A DNA stretch of 8,369 nt from an uncultured Verrucomicrobiota bacterium (GCA_946631535.1 CAMPAF010000124.1:1-8369); one strand, 5' to 3'. Positions 1 to 7,312 are shown, counted from the first letter of the stretch. Translations and numbers: made by a program. The notes: a model not told the origin generated them from the sequence alone.

Positions 1-707
1 AGACGGAGATCGGCCCGATGCTGTACGGCCCGAACGAGATCGACCTCTGGCAGAAGATCTACTCGCAGGCCTTCCTGGACACGCTGGACGGCCACCTGAA
101 GGCGGCGTCTGCGGCGGTGGGCGCCGGCACGATCGAGTCGCGCCGCATCGCCTGGATCCGCGAAGAACTCTACGAGCGCGCCGCGCGCCACCAGCGCGAG
201 TTCATGGGCATGCTCTCGCCGGACGTCGAACGGGCGCGACGCGCGGCGGTGAAGGACGCGCGCGTGGTGGCGGAGTCGGGAGCGGACTGGAAAGGCTGGG
301 GGCTTCCCAAGAACGCGCTGCGCGACGGCACGGCCGTGGGTCTCGTGGCGGACGGACGCGTCTACGTGGGGTTCCGCCTGACCGGCGCCGCGGCGCTCAA
401 GCCGAACACGAAGTACCGTCTCTCCTACTTCCTCAAGACTGACAAGCTGGAGCGGCGCGACCCCAAGGGCGGCGGCAGCGGCGCGTGCATGGAGGTGGAG
501 CAGTACGGGAAGAAGTACTCGGCGCTGCGGATGCCGGCCGCGACCTACTGGAGCGGCACGCGCGACTGGATCCACCAGTCGGTCGAGTTCACCACGAACG
601 GCGACGTCGTCAAGGTGCCGGGCTACAAGGCCAACCTCTGGCTGCGCGTCTTCAACTCCACCGGCACCGCCTGGTTCGACGGCGTACGCCTCGAAGAACT
701 CCGGTAG
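1..707 (+). CDS. C-terminal part of a probable secreted DUF4838-like protein with a jelly-roll end module
   Basis: The frame is open to the left edge, so this is a 5'-truncated gene; the first in-window ATG at 18 is probably internal. The visible part has two regions. Residues 1-75 (from that ATG) are helical and charged, starting with a GPNEIDLWQKIY segment, which resembles the helical end of DUF4838 proteins, large secreted glycosidase-like proteins common in PVC bacteria and Bacteroidetes. Residues 80-229 look like a beta-sandwich carbohydrate-binding-type module: a 'LKPNTKYRLSYFLKTD' strand pair, a Gly-rich loop (KGGGSG), and a final 'GTAWFDGVRLEEL' strand typical of galactose-binding-like folds. 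The likely role is polysaccharide binding or degradation outside the cytoplasm. No catalytic residues are visible, and any signal peptide would lie outside the window. The stop (705-707) lies two bases from the stop of the convergent response regulator gene. The gene assignment is from recalled resemblance; the C-terminal jelly-roll call is firmer than the DUF4838 call. Confidence 0.6.
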   Translation, partial: TEIGPMLYGPNEIDLWQKIYSQAFLDTLDGHLKAASAAVGAGTIESRRIAWIREELYERAARHQREFMGMLSPDVERARRAAVKDARVVAESGADWKGWGLPKNALRDGTAVGLVADGRVYVGFRLTGAAALKPNTKYRLSYFLKTDKLERRDPKGGGSGACMEVEQYGKKYSALRMPAATYWSGTRDWIHQSVEFTTNGDVVKVPGYKANLWLRVFNSTGTAWFDGVRLEELR

Positions 708-709
708 CG

Positions 710-1393
710 CTATGGCTTTACGCGGTAGCCGACGCCGCGGATCGTCTCGATGTGGGCTACGGCCCAGTCGCCGAGCTTGCGGCGGAGGCCGACTATCTGC
801 ACGTCCACGGTACGTTCTGTGACGGCCTTCTCCTCGCTCTGCGTGGCGTCGATGATCTGCTGGCGCGTGTAGACGCGGCCGGGGCGCGAGACGAGGAGCG
901 CGAGGATGTGGAATTCCGTGCGCGTGAGCGAGAGCGTCTCACCGTTGAGGCGGGCGGCGAAGTCCGCCTCGTCGAGGGCCAGGCCGTCTAGCGTGCGGCC
1001 GCCGGAAAGGGGATCCTGCCGGCGGAGGACAGCGTGTATGCGGGCCAGCAGCACGGAGCGCGAGAAGGGTTTCGTGACGTAGTCGTCGGCGCCAAGGTCG
1101 AGGCCGCGCACGATGTCCTGCTCCGCGCTGCGCGCGGTGAGCATGATGATGCGCGTCTCCGCCAGGGCGGGCGTCTCGCGTATGCGGCTGCATATGGTGA
1201 AGCCGTCTAGGCCGGGAAGCATCAGGTCGAGAAGCACCAGGTCGGGACGCAACCGGCGGGCGAGGTCGAGTCCCTCGTCCCCGCGCGTTGCGCTCGTCAC
1301 GTGCGTGTAGCCGTCCGCGCGCAGCGCCATCTCGAGGATGCAGCGGATGGTCGGGTCGTCTTCCACGACGAGTATCTGCTCGATGGAGTTCAT
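710..1393 (-). CDS. OmpR/PhoB-family response regulator, orphan
   Basis: This 227-residue two-domain transcription factor should bind DNA when phosphorylated by a sensor kinase. The receiver domain (about residues 4-118) has the acidic pair E11/D12, the phospho-acceptor D56 in 'LVLLDLMLPGLDG', the switch T86 and the invariant K108 in 'VTKPF', so it looks fully phosphorylatable. The C-terminal winged helix (about 130-227) has the 'LTRTEFHILALL', 'RPGRVYTRQQI', 'TVDVQIVGLRRKL' and 'IRGVGYRV' signatures of the PhoB/OmpR class. I chose the ATG at 1393: it starts immediately before the first receiver strand. The longer frame to 1483 adds 30 low-complexity residues and overlaps the upstream gene. 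The upstream gene ends seven bases before this start, so the two are probably cotranscribed and perhaps translationally coupled; no strong Shine-Dalgarno is seen. No histidine kinase gene is in the window. The glycosidase-like genes on each side are possible targets, which is inference. Confidence 0.93.
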   Translation of the reverse strand: MNSIEQILVVEDDPTIRCILEMALRADGYTHVTSATRGDEGLDLARRLRPDLVLLDLMLPGLDGFTICSRIRETPALAETRIIMLTARSAEQDIVRGLDLGADDYVTKPFSRSVLLARIHAVLRRQDPLSGGRTLDGLALDEADFAARLNGETLSLTRTEFHILALLVSRPGRVYTRQQIIDATQSEEKAVTERTVDVQIVGLRRKLGDWAVAHIETIRGVGYRVKP

Positions 1394-1400
1394 GGCGTCA

Positions 1401-2213
1401 TCACCGTCTTCGCGGCCCACCAGGTCCGCCTGGTGGCGGCCCGCCGAATCCTCCGTGCCGTCCGCCGCCGCCGCCGGTGGCATCGTAGATGGCCTTGATC
1501 GCTTCGGTCATTTCCTTGGCGTTGGCGTTGGAGAGTCCGTATGAGCGTGCGGTCTTGTGGAGGAGGGTGTTGCGCTCGCTCGTCTCGAGCTGGTGCATCT
1601 TCTGGTCGAGCTGGCGCAGTTCCTCGAACGTCTTCTTCCGCTGCTCCTCGGTGACGTCCTCGTTCTGCGGGTTCAGCATCTGGCGCAGCTCCTCGCGCCT
1701 CACGATGGCGTCCTGGAGCGCCTCGTGCGTCTTGAGCTCCTTCTCGGAGAGTCGCGACGTGTCGACGGAGGCGAGGATGTCGAGGCGGTCGTTGGTCCTC
1801 TTGAGGCGGTGTTCCTGCCAGCGCGCGAAGCGGTTTGTCATCTGCGCGTAGCGCTCGGGATCCTTCTCTCGCAGCTCCTCCATGTTCGCGCGCATCTCTG
1901 CGGCGGTTGGCATGTGTGGCGGGCCGTTGCGAAGGAATGGGTTTTGCGAACGTTCCTCCTGCTGCTGTGGGAGCTCCTCCGCCTCGGCCACTGGCGTCGC
2001 GGCCGCATCGGCGAGCTTGCGCTCGAGCTCCCTGATGCGGGCACGGAGGTTGGCGATCTCGGTGTCGCTTGCCCTCTTTGACGGCCGGCTGGCGGCGGGC
2101 GCGGTCTCCTGCGGTTCCGCGGCTGGCGCGGACGGCTTTACGAGATAGCCCAGCAGCGCGCCGCATATCAGGGCGGGCAGGGCTAGGCAGAGACTGGCTT
2201 TTGCTGTTGTCAT
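1401..2213 (-). CDS. Membrane-anchored coiled-coil protein of unknown function
   Basis: I do not recognise a named family for this 270-residue protein. Residues 7-25 form one hydrophobic segment (signal anchor or uncleaved signal), so most of the protein is probably periplasmic. A Pro/Ala-rich linker follows (28-45), then a heptad-like coiled coil (about 50-71, 'LRARIRELERKL'), a Glu/Gln/Arg-rich helical region (about 104-230), and a low-complexity tail from 247 rich in Gly and Pro, ending in three Arg. The long charged helices and the cotranscribed response regulator recall periplasmic stress sensors of the Spy/CpxP/CnrX type, but I see no clear LTxxQ motif, so this is only an analogy. The start is the ATG at 2213; a TATACT box lies seven bases upstream and there is no Shine-Dalgarno, suggesting a leaderless message. 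It heads a two-gene unit with the response regulator, seven bases away. Confidence 0.8.
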   Translation of the reverse strand: MTTAKASLCLALPALICGALLGYLVKPSAPAAEPQETAPAASRPSKRASDTEIANLRARIRELERKLADAAATPVAEAEELPQQQEERSQNPFLRNGPPHMPTAAEMRANMEELREKDPERYAQMTNRFARWQEHRLKRTNDRLDILASVDTSRLSEKELKTHEALQDAIVRREELRQMLNPQNEDVTEEQRKKTFEELRQLDQKMHQLETSERNTLLHKTARSYGLSNANAKEMTEAIKAIYDATGGGGGRHGGFGGPPPGGPGGPRRR

Positions 2214-2220
2214 GCGGACA

Positions 2221-2249
2221 AGTATATCAAATATCCTGGCGCAAGCCTA
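2221..2249 (-). promoter_or_regulatory. Putative promoter of the coiled-coil protein / response regulator unit
   Basis: Reading the minus strand, TATACT (2226-2221) matches five of six bases of the -10 consensus. A weak -35 candidate, TAGGCT (2249-2244), lies 17 bases upstream. Seven bases separate the -10 from the ATG at 2213, so transcription should begin at or next to the start codon. The -35 match is poor (three of six), so a regulator may help, or the true -35 may be different. Confidence 0.5.
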
Positions 2250-2251
2250 CC

Positions 2252-2280
2252 TTTACTGCGCCGCGGAAATGTGGTAAATT
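2252..2280 (+). promoter_or_regulatory. Putative promoter of the GH36-like glycosidase gene
   Basis: TTTACT (2252-2257) and TAAATT (2275-2280) are separated by 17 bases and each matches four of six consensus positions. Six bases lie between the -10 and the ATG at 2287, which puts the predicted transcription start at the start codon itself. The promoter overlaps the same 73-base intergenic region that carries the divergent promoter, so the two could be co-regulated. Prediction only; both boxes are imperfect. Confidence 0.45.
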
Positions 2281-2286
2281 CTCGGC

Positions 2287-4311
2287 ATGGAAACCATCTC
2301 AAGACTCTGCGCGCTTGCCGCGCTTCTTCCCGTCGCGGCCTTCGCCGGCCTGCCGCACGCGTTCTCATATGGCGGCATGGCGTTCTCCAACCTGGCGTCT
2401 GCGGAGAAGGTCGTCCGCGAGACCTCCACCCGCAAGACGGTGGTCCACGAATGGTCGTCGCCGGACGGCAAGCTGCTGCTTCGCTCGACGGAGACGGTCT
2501 ACAAGAACTTCCCCGTGCGCGAGTACGTGCCTGAGCTGGCATGCGTCGGCGATGCGCCTACCGACATCATCGACAACTTCCGCTCCATATACATCTTGCG
2601 CGCCACGGGCAGCGCCTCGGTGCGCGCACTGCGCGGAACGGTTTGCTCGGAGAGGGACTTCGAGCCTGTCACCGTCGCGTTCGGCGGCAAGGCGCAAGGC
2701 GCGGTCAATGCCTATTCGTTCGTGGCCACCGAAGGCCGTTCATCGGCGCAGTGGATGCCTTGGCTCGGCATCGATTTCCCCGAGGGCGACGGTGTCGAGG
2801 TGGGTGTCGGCTGGAGCGGCGCGTGGCGGGCGGATTGCCTGCAGGAAAAGTGGTCGTTCGCCTTCTCGGCAGGCATGGTGAAGACTCGCTTCCGCCTGCT
2901 GCCCGGCGAGACGGTGCGCCAGCCGTCGGTGCTCGTGTTCACTCGGAAGGGCGGCGTCTCGCCGATCGCGATGCAGACTGCAATCCACCGCTTCATGCTC
3001 GACGAGAAGTGTCCGCGCGACGCGCATGGCCGCCTCATCAGGCCAATCTTGCCCATCACCGCAGGAGGAGGCAACAAGACGCCAGCGATGATGCGCAGGA
3101 TAATCGACTGGTCCGTGGCGAACAAGATGCCGTTCGACTGCTTCTGGGTGGACGCCGGCTGGAACGGCCCGGCGCACATGCCAGACCTCGTCTCCAACTG
3201 CGGCAACATGTGGTGGAAGTTCGTCGGCGACTGGCGATTCAACCCGACGGTCCACCCCGACGGGAACCTCGCGAAGGTGGCTGACGCGGCGCACGCCGCC
3301 GGCATGCGGATGCTTCTCTGGGTCGAGCCGGAACGCTGCGTGAGCGATCCGCCGCCGCCGGTGTTCGTGGAGCATCGCGACTGGCTCCTTCCGGCGAAGG
3401 ACGAGAAGATACGCAACAAGCGCCAGCTCAACGTCAACCTCGGCAATCCTGCCGCCCGAGAATGGGTTACGGAGACGGTCTCCCGCCTCGTCAGCGAGAA
3501 CAAGCTCGACATCTACCGCCAGGACTTCAACATGAACACGCTCCCGCTGTGGCAGGAGAACGACGCTCCGGACCGGCAGGGCATCACAGAGGCCAAGTAC
3601 ATCGCGGGACTCTACGCGTTCTGGGACGCCCTGCGCGCGCGCTTCCCGCATCTCGTCGTGGAGAACTGCGCATCCGGCGGACGCCGCCTCGACTTCGAGG
3701 CCGTGTCGCGCTCGCATTCCTACTGCCGCACCGACTACGCCATCGGCCACAGGAACGGGCCCCTTCAGGTCCTCGACGTGCAGAACGTGACGCTCAACAC
3801 GCTCGCCTACCAGCCGTTCCAGGGATCGGAGACGACCCCCGCGCTCTTCTTCGACGACTACGGCTTCTTCTCCTCCGTCTGCGCGGGCAGCGTGTTCACG
3901 CCGAGCGACTGGAACGCGGGCATCGTCAAGAACGACTTCACGCCCGAGCAGACGGCCTGGTTCAGGAAGGTGTTCGCTGCCGCCGACCGGATCCGCCCAT
4001 TCTTCGAGGGCGACTTCTATCCGCTCACCGACCTGCGGGCGGCGGACAGCCAGGGAGAACGCGCCTGGTGCGCCTACCAGATGCACAGGCCGGATCTCGA
4101 CGCTGGTTTCGTCATGTGCTTCCGTCGGCTAGACGCGCCGTCGCACGTCTTCGCCGCGTCGCTCGGCGGAATCGATCCGTCCGCACGCTACACCGTGGAG
4201 ACCTATGACGGATCGACGGTGCGGATGGACGGACGCGACCTGGCGAGCTTCACTGCGGAGCTGAAGTCTCCGCGTTCCTTCCGTCTGTCGTTCTACGCGC
4301 GCGAAAAGTGA
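2287..4311 (+). CDS. Secreted GH36-type alpha-galactosidase (melibiase-like, clan GH-D)
   Basis: This 674-residue glycoside hydrolase probably removes terminal alpha-galactosyl units from oligo- or polysaccharides in the periplasm or outside the cell. Residues 1-20 form a signal peptide with an A-F-A cleavage site after A20. Residues about 25-235 are a beta-rich N-terminal domain, and about 240-560 the TIM barrel. Barrel motifs in order: 'FWVDAGW' (D289), 'LLWVEPER' (E347), 'DIYRQDFNM' with probable nucleophile D413, 'ENCASGGRR' (459-467), and 'YCRTDY' with probable acid/base D483. The C-terminal 90 residues form a beta domain. The nucleophile context YRQDFN differs from the common KWD form, but I recall it from a PVC/planctomycete melibiase-like subgroup. 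Length fits the family. The ATG at 2287 is supported by the signal peptide; no Shine-Dalgarno precedes it. Substrate is not fixed by sequence: other clan GH-D activities (such as alpha-N-acetylgalactosaminidase) remain possible. Confidence 0.9.
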   Translation: METISRLCALAALLPVAAFAGLPHAFSYGGMAFSNLASAEKVVRETSTRKTVVHEWSSPDGKLLLRSTETVYKNFPVREYVPELACVGDAPTDIIDNFRSIYILRATGSASVRALRGTVCSERDFEPVTVAFGGKAQGAVNAYSFVATEGRSSAQWMPWLGIDFPEGDGVEVGVGWSGAWRADCLQEKWSFAFSAGMVKTRFRLLPGETVRQPSVLVFTRKGGVSPIAMQTAIHRFMLDEKCPRDAHGRLIRPILPITAGGGNKTPAMMRRIIDWSVANKMPFDCFWVDAGWNGPAHMPDLVSNCGNMWWKFVGDWRFNPTVHPDGNLAKVADAAHAAGMRMLLWVEPERCVSDPPPPVFVEHRDWLLPAKDEKIRNKRQLNVNLGNPAAREWVTETVSRLVSENKLDIYRQDFNMNTLPLWQENDAPDRQGITEAKYIAGLYAFWDALRARFPHLVVENCASGGRRLDFEAVSRSHSYCRTDYAIGHRNGPLQVLDVQNVTLNTLAYQPFQGSETTPALFFDDYGFFSSVCAGSVFTPSDWNAGIVKNDFTPEQTAWFRKVFAAADRIRPFFEGDFYPLTDLRAADSQGERAWCAYQMHRPDLDAGFVMCFRRLDAPSHVFAASLGGIDPSARYTVETYDGSTVRMDGRDLASFTAELKSPRSFRLSFYAREK

Positions 4312-4321
4312 GTGCGGCAGT

Positions 4322-4364
4322 CGGATTTTCCGTCGGATTGTTGCGCGGCTGACGGAAAAATCCG
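4322..4364. repeat. 13-bp inverted repeat (hairpin) between the glycosidase gene and the next promoter
   Basis: The left arm CGGATTTTCCGTC (4322-4334) pairs with the right arm GACGGAAAAATCCG (4351-4364): 13 base pairs with a single bulged A, and a 16-base loop. It starts 11 bases after the glycosidase stop and ends two bases before the perfect TATAAT at 4366. It could be a terminator for the glycosidase transcript, but there is no T-run after the stem. It could equally be an operator or cruciform over the -35 area of the downstream promoter. I see no way to decide from sequence alone. Confidence 0.75.
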
Positions 4365-4371
4365 CTATAAT
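4341..4371 (+). promoter_or_regulatory. Putative promoter of the metallophosphoesterase-AAA-YbjN operon
   Basis: A perfect -10 hexamer TATAAT lies at 4366-4371. The best -35 candidate, TTGCGC (4341-4346), is at a long 19-base spacing and lies in the loop of the inverted repeat. A start near 4378 would give a leader of about 30 bases carrying the GGAG at 4397. The exact -10 is convincing in this GC-rich setting; the -35 is not, which suggests either a weak or a regulated promoter. Confidence 0.65.
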
Positions 4372-4396
4372 ATCCGCAGCTTCACGGAAGATGTCT

Positions 4397-4400
4397 GGAG
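4397..4400 (+). promoter_or_regulatory. Ribosome binding site that fixes the metallophosphoesterase GTG start
   Basis: GGAG lies seven bases before the GTG at 4408. It selects that codon over the in-frame GTG at 4312, which would lie upstream of the promoter and hairpin and add 32 residues with no family resemblance. Confidence 0.8.
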
Positions 4401-4407
4401 CATACGA

Positions 4408-5166
4408 GTGCGATACGCGATTTTTTCAGATGTGCACGCCTATCCGAGGGCGCTTGAGAAGGTGCTTGCGGAGCGGACTGTGCGGAATGCGGACATGCGA
4501 ATCTGCCTTGGCGATGTGGTGGGGTACGGCCCCGATCCTGCCGGTGCCGTGGCCCTATGCAGAGAGGCGTGCGACGTGGTCACGGCCGGCAACCACGACG
4601 CCGCCGTCGCGGGGCGCATAGACTCTAGCACGTTCATCCCTCGCGCGCAGGAGGCGGTGGCGCTGCACCGCGGCATGCTCGATGAGGATGCGCTAGCCTG
4701 GCTGGCCGACCTGCCGATGAGCGACCTGAGGGAGGACTTCGTCGCCATCCACGGCGAGGTGCACCAGAGGGACGGGCGTCTCGCGGCTGGATTCGGATAC
4801 GTGATGCACGGCGTAGACGCGGAGCGCGTCTTCTCGGCGCTGCCGGCGGAGATCTCGCTCGTGTTCGTGGGGCACACGCACGCCATGGACGTGTGGGAGC
4901 AGGACCCTCAGGGCTTGATAAGGCAGTTGCCGCCGCGCGATTTCAGGCGGCGGAAGGACAGGCGCTACATCGTGAACGTCGGCGCCGTGGGCTACCCCAG
5001 GTTCGAGCGCGAGACGACTTACGTCGTGTACGACTCCTCGAAGCGCACGGTCGCGTTCAAGCACCTTCAGTTCGACTTCAAGGATTACCTCGGGGCGATG
5101 GAGCGGCGGGGGATAGATCCTCCGGTATGGCTGATCGACCATATCCGCGAGAATGGCACGATCTAG
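4408..5166 (+). CDS. Calcineurin-like metallophosphoesterase
   Basis: This 252-residue cytoplasmic enzyme should hydrolyse phosphoester bonds with a two-metal centre. All the family's metal-site motifs are present in order: D8 and H10 in 'FSDVHAYP', D36 in 'CLGDVVGYGPDP', N62-H63-D64 in 'GNHD', H115 in 'AIHGEVH', and H156 and H158 in 'GHTH'. This resembles the Metallophos_2 group that includes small predicted protein phosphatases and YfcE-like phosphodiesterases; the real substrate cannot be read from sequence. The GTG start begins exactly at the first strand of the fold and has a good GGAG. It is the first gene of a probable three-gene operon: the AAA+ ATPase gene starts 29 bases after its stop, in the same direction. 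The residues after about 165 ('RQLPPRDFRRRKDRRYIVNV') complete the usual C-terminal strands, with no sign of truncation. Confidence 0.92.
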   Translation: MRYAIFSDVHAYPRALEKVLAERTVRNADMRICLGDVVGYGPDPAGAVALCREACDVVTAGNHDAAVAGRIDSSTFIPRAQEAVALHRGMLDEDALAWLADLPMSDLREDFVAIHGEVHQRDGRLAAGFGYVMHGVDAERVFSALPAEISLVFVGHTHAMDVWEQDPQGLIRQLPPRDFRRRKDRRYIVNVGAVGYPRFERETTYVVYDSSKRTVAFKHLQFDFKDYLGAMERRGIDPPVWLIDHIRENGTI

Positions 5167-5181
5167 GAATTGGCACGAAGA

Positions 5182-5187
5182 AAGAGG
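5182..5187 (+). promoter_or_regulatory. Ribosome binding site fixing the AAA+ ATPase start
   Basis: AAGAGG lies eight bases before the ATG at 5196. The open frame continues upstream to 4893 but that part overlaps the metallophosphoesterase gene out of frame, so the ATG at 5196 is preferred. Confidence 0.8.
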
Positions 5188-5195
5188 CAACGGGC

Positions 5196-7298
5196 ATGAG
5201 CCAGATAACAGTATCGTTCAAGCACGACTGGCTAGACGAGCAGCGAGAGAAGGGCGTGCGCGTGATCCGCCAGCTCGAGAAATGGGTGGCGACGGAGGAG
5301 GGTGTCGCGCTGAAGTCGAGCTCCGGCAGCGGATTCACGGTGGAGCTGCAGCCGGCGGTGCGCGAGAAGTTCATTGACGACCTTGCGGAACGCATGAAGG
5401 CTGACTTCGGCGAAGGCGATCCGTGGGCGCATGCCACGTTCTCCGGCGACCTCGCCGGGCTGGACATTCCGACCGGACGGAAATCCGCCGCCGGGCAGAC
5501 GGAGGCGCCGAAAGCCGAACCGCCGCCGTCAGGTGGCGGGCAGAAGTCCGACAAGAGGTCGGACGGAGATTCGCAGCCTGAGATGGATCCGCGCGAGACG
5601 CTGGAGGACATCTGCGGCAGGGTGCCGATCAAGCACAGCCGCGAGCTGGCGGCGTACGTGCGCGAGACCGCGGAGGTGATCCCTACGCTCCAGAAGATGG
5701 GGGTAGAGTCGTCGCTGTGGCACCAGCACCTGCTGCTGGCCGTGGACGCGGGGTACGGGCGCTCGGAGTTCCTCGCCGCGCTGGCGAGGCTGTACAAGGC
5801 ATTCGGGCTCGTGAAGGGCGAGCTGGACAAGAAGTCGGTGCGCGAGTACATCCTCCTGCCGAAGGGGCAGGAGCAGGCAGCGGACGGCTATCGCGTGACG
5901 TGGGAGACGCTGCTGGAGTCGGCGCAGGACATGAGCCGCTCCAACGCCCGCAACGGCATCTCCAAGGTTGTGCTCTACATCGACATATCGGCATGCCAGG
6001 CCTCGCTCTCGACGTCGGAGGTCAAGAGCCGCCTGCGCCGCCTCAACTCGCTGTGCGGCACCTTCCTCGTGGTGTTCCGTGTTCCGTTCCTCGAGGGGCA
6101 CGTGCTGCGCGAGACGGCGGACGCGCTCAACGACATCCTCAACGTGCGAACGATCGCCGTGCCGCCTGCGCCTATCGACGACATGATCGACTACGCGCGC
6201 GGCGAACTGGCGACGAGCGGCTTCCAGATCGCCGACAACGCGCTCGCCGCGTTCGAGCAGTGGGTGCTCCGCGAGAAGACGGACGACAGCTTCTTCGGCT
6301 ACAAGACCATGGACAAGGTCGTGCAGAAGGTCATCTACGACAAGGCCCTGTCCAACTGCCGCCACAAGGTGGAGGACCGCGTCATAGGCATCGACGACCT
6401 GAAGGTGTCGTTCAGCGCGGACAAGGACGACAAGCCTGTCGCAGAGCTGGAAAAGATGGTCGGGATGGCGGATGTCGAGCGGCGCCTCAACGAGGTGATC
6501 GTGCAGGTCAAGACCCTGAAGGCGCTGGCCGCGCAGGGGAAGAAGGTGGCGAGCCCTGCCATACACATGCTTTTCACCGGAAATCCCGGCACGGGCAAGA
6601 CGACGGTGGCCCGCATCCTGGCGCGCATGATGCAGCAGGCCGGAATCCTGCGCAAGGGACATCTCGTGGAGGTGAAGGGGCGCGACCTCTGCGGACAGTA
6701 CATCGGCGAGACGGCGCCGAAGACGAGCGCGATCTGCCGTGACGCGTACGGGTCGGTCCTGTTCATCGACGAGGCGTACTCGCTGTTCCGCGACGAGGAC
6801 GCCTCGTGCCGCGACTACGGGCGGGAGGCGCTCGACACGCTCGTCGCCGAGATGGAGAACCACCGCGACGACTTCTGCGTGATCATGGCCGGATACAAGG
6901 ACGACATGGACGCGATGCTCAAGGGCAACGCCGGCCTAAAGAGCCGCATCCCGTACGAGATCGAGTTCCCCAACTACACGCGCGACGACCTCGAGAAGAT
7001 ATTCTTCACGATGCTCGACGGCACCTTCGAGTACGAGGAGGGGCTGAGGGACGCCGTGCACGAGTTCTTTGCGGAGATGCCGGAGGAGACCTTCGCGTCC
7101 AAGGAGTTCAGCAACGCCCGGCTGGTGCGCAACCTCTACGAGCGGACGTGGGGCAAGGCCGCGTACCGCCAGAGCCTGGAGGGCGGAGGCGACTTGCGCA
7201 TACTCAAGAGCGACCTCGCCGGTGCGATGTCGGACAGCGAGTTCAAGAAGCTCATGAAGAAAAGCGTAGAGCGCCGGGCAATCGGTTTTGGCGCATAA
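5196..7298 (+). CDS. CbxX/CfxQ-type AAA+ ATPase with an extra degenerate AAA-like module
   Basis: This 700-residue protein should use ATP to remodel a protein partner, like the rubisco activase CbxX and SpoVK/EccA-type ATPases. Residues 1-91 are a small domain I do not recognise, followed by a Pro/Gly/Ser-rich linker (about 92-130). Residues about 135-430 look like an AAA module that has lost its ATP site: the P-loop position reads 'DAGYGRSE' (G186 to S190, with R189 where Lys belongs), the Walker B strand 'VLYID' ends at D263 without the following Glu, and a lid-like helical part follows. Residues about 435-690 are an intact module: Walker A 'GNPGTGKT' (462-469, K468), Walker B 'LFIDE' (D525, E526), the CbxX-style 'VIMAGYKDDM', an arginine-finger candidate R584 in 'GLKSRI', and sensor 2 R642 in 'NARLVRNLYE'. 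No membrane segment is seen. It is the middle gene of the probable operon; its partner is unknown, with the downstream YbjN-like protein the closest candidate. Confidence 0.9.
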   Translation: MSQITVSFKHDWLDEQREKGVRVIRQLEKWVATEEGVALKSSSGSGFTVELQPAVREKFIDDLAERMKADFGEGDPWAHATFSGDLAGLDIPTGRKSAAGQTEAPKAEPPPSGGGQKSDKRSDGDSQPEMDPRETLEDICGRVPIKHSRELAAYVRETAEVIPTLQKMGVESSLWHQHLLLAVDAGYGRSEFLAALARLYKAFGLVKGELDKKSVREYILLPKGQEQAADGYRVTWETLLESAQDMSRSNARNGISKVVLYIDISACQASLSTSEVKSRLRRLNSLCGTFLVVFRVPFLEGHVLRETADALNDILNVRTIAVPPAPIDDMIDYARGELATSGFQIADNALAAFEQWVLREKTDDSFFGYKTMDKVVQKVIYDKALSNCRHKVEDRVIGIDDLKVSFSADKDDKPVAELEKMVGMADVERRLNEVIVQVKTLKALAAQGKKVASPAIHMLFTGNPGTGKTTVARILARMMQQAGILRKGHLVEVKGRDLCGQYIGETAPKTSAICRDAYGSVLFIDEAYSLFRDEDASCRDYGREALDTLVAEMENHRDDFCVIMAGYKDDMDAMLKGNAGLKSRIPYEIEFPNYTRDDLEKIFFTMLDGTFEYEEGLRDAVHEFFAEMPEETFASKEFSNARLVRNLYERTWGKAAYRQSLEGGGDLRILKSDLAGAMSDSEFKKLMKKSVERRAIGFGA

Positions 7299-7312
7299 TC
7301 GAAAACAGACAA

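Noticed and set aside
1464..1480. Short CCG trinucleotide run as a possible phase-variable repeat
   Set aside because: It encodes the Gly run in the tail of the coiled-coil protein; changes in whole triplets would not shift frame and the run is short.
1394..1483. N-terminal 30-residue extension of the response regulator
   Set aside because: The added residues are low-complexity, overlap the upstream gene and precede a receiver domain that starts normally at the ATG at 1393.
1390..2166. A 258-codon minus-strand frame overlapping the coiled-coil protein gene
   Set aside because: Same strand but shifted frame, Arg-rich and disordered. The overlapping frame has an N-terminal membrane segment, a coiled coil and a promoter at its start.
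2740..4086. A 448-codon open frame on the minus strand inside the glycosidase gene
   Set aside because: It is the antisense shadow of the GH36-like gene in GC-rich DNA, with Arg/Val/Glu-rich composition and no recognisable motif.
4312..4407. N-terminal 32-residue extension of the metallophosphoesterase from a GTG at 4312
   Set aside because: This region holds the hairpin and the TATAAT promoter, and the GTG at 4408 has a good GGAG and begins at the first strand of the fold.
4893..5195. Upstream extension of the AAA+ frame
   Set aside because: It overlaps the metallophosphoesterase gene in another frame, and the ATG at 5196 has its own ribosome binding site.
5529..6863. A 444-codon open frame on the minus strand inside the AAA+ gene
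   Set aside because: It is the antisense shadow of the ATPase gene; composition is low-complexity and no ribosome binding site or domain is seen.
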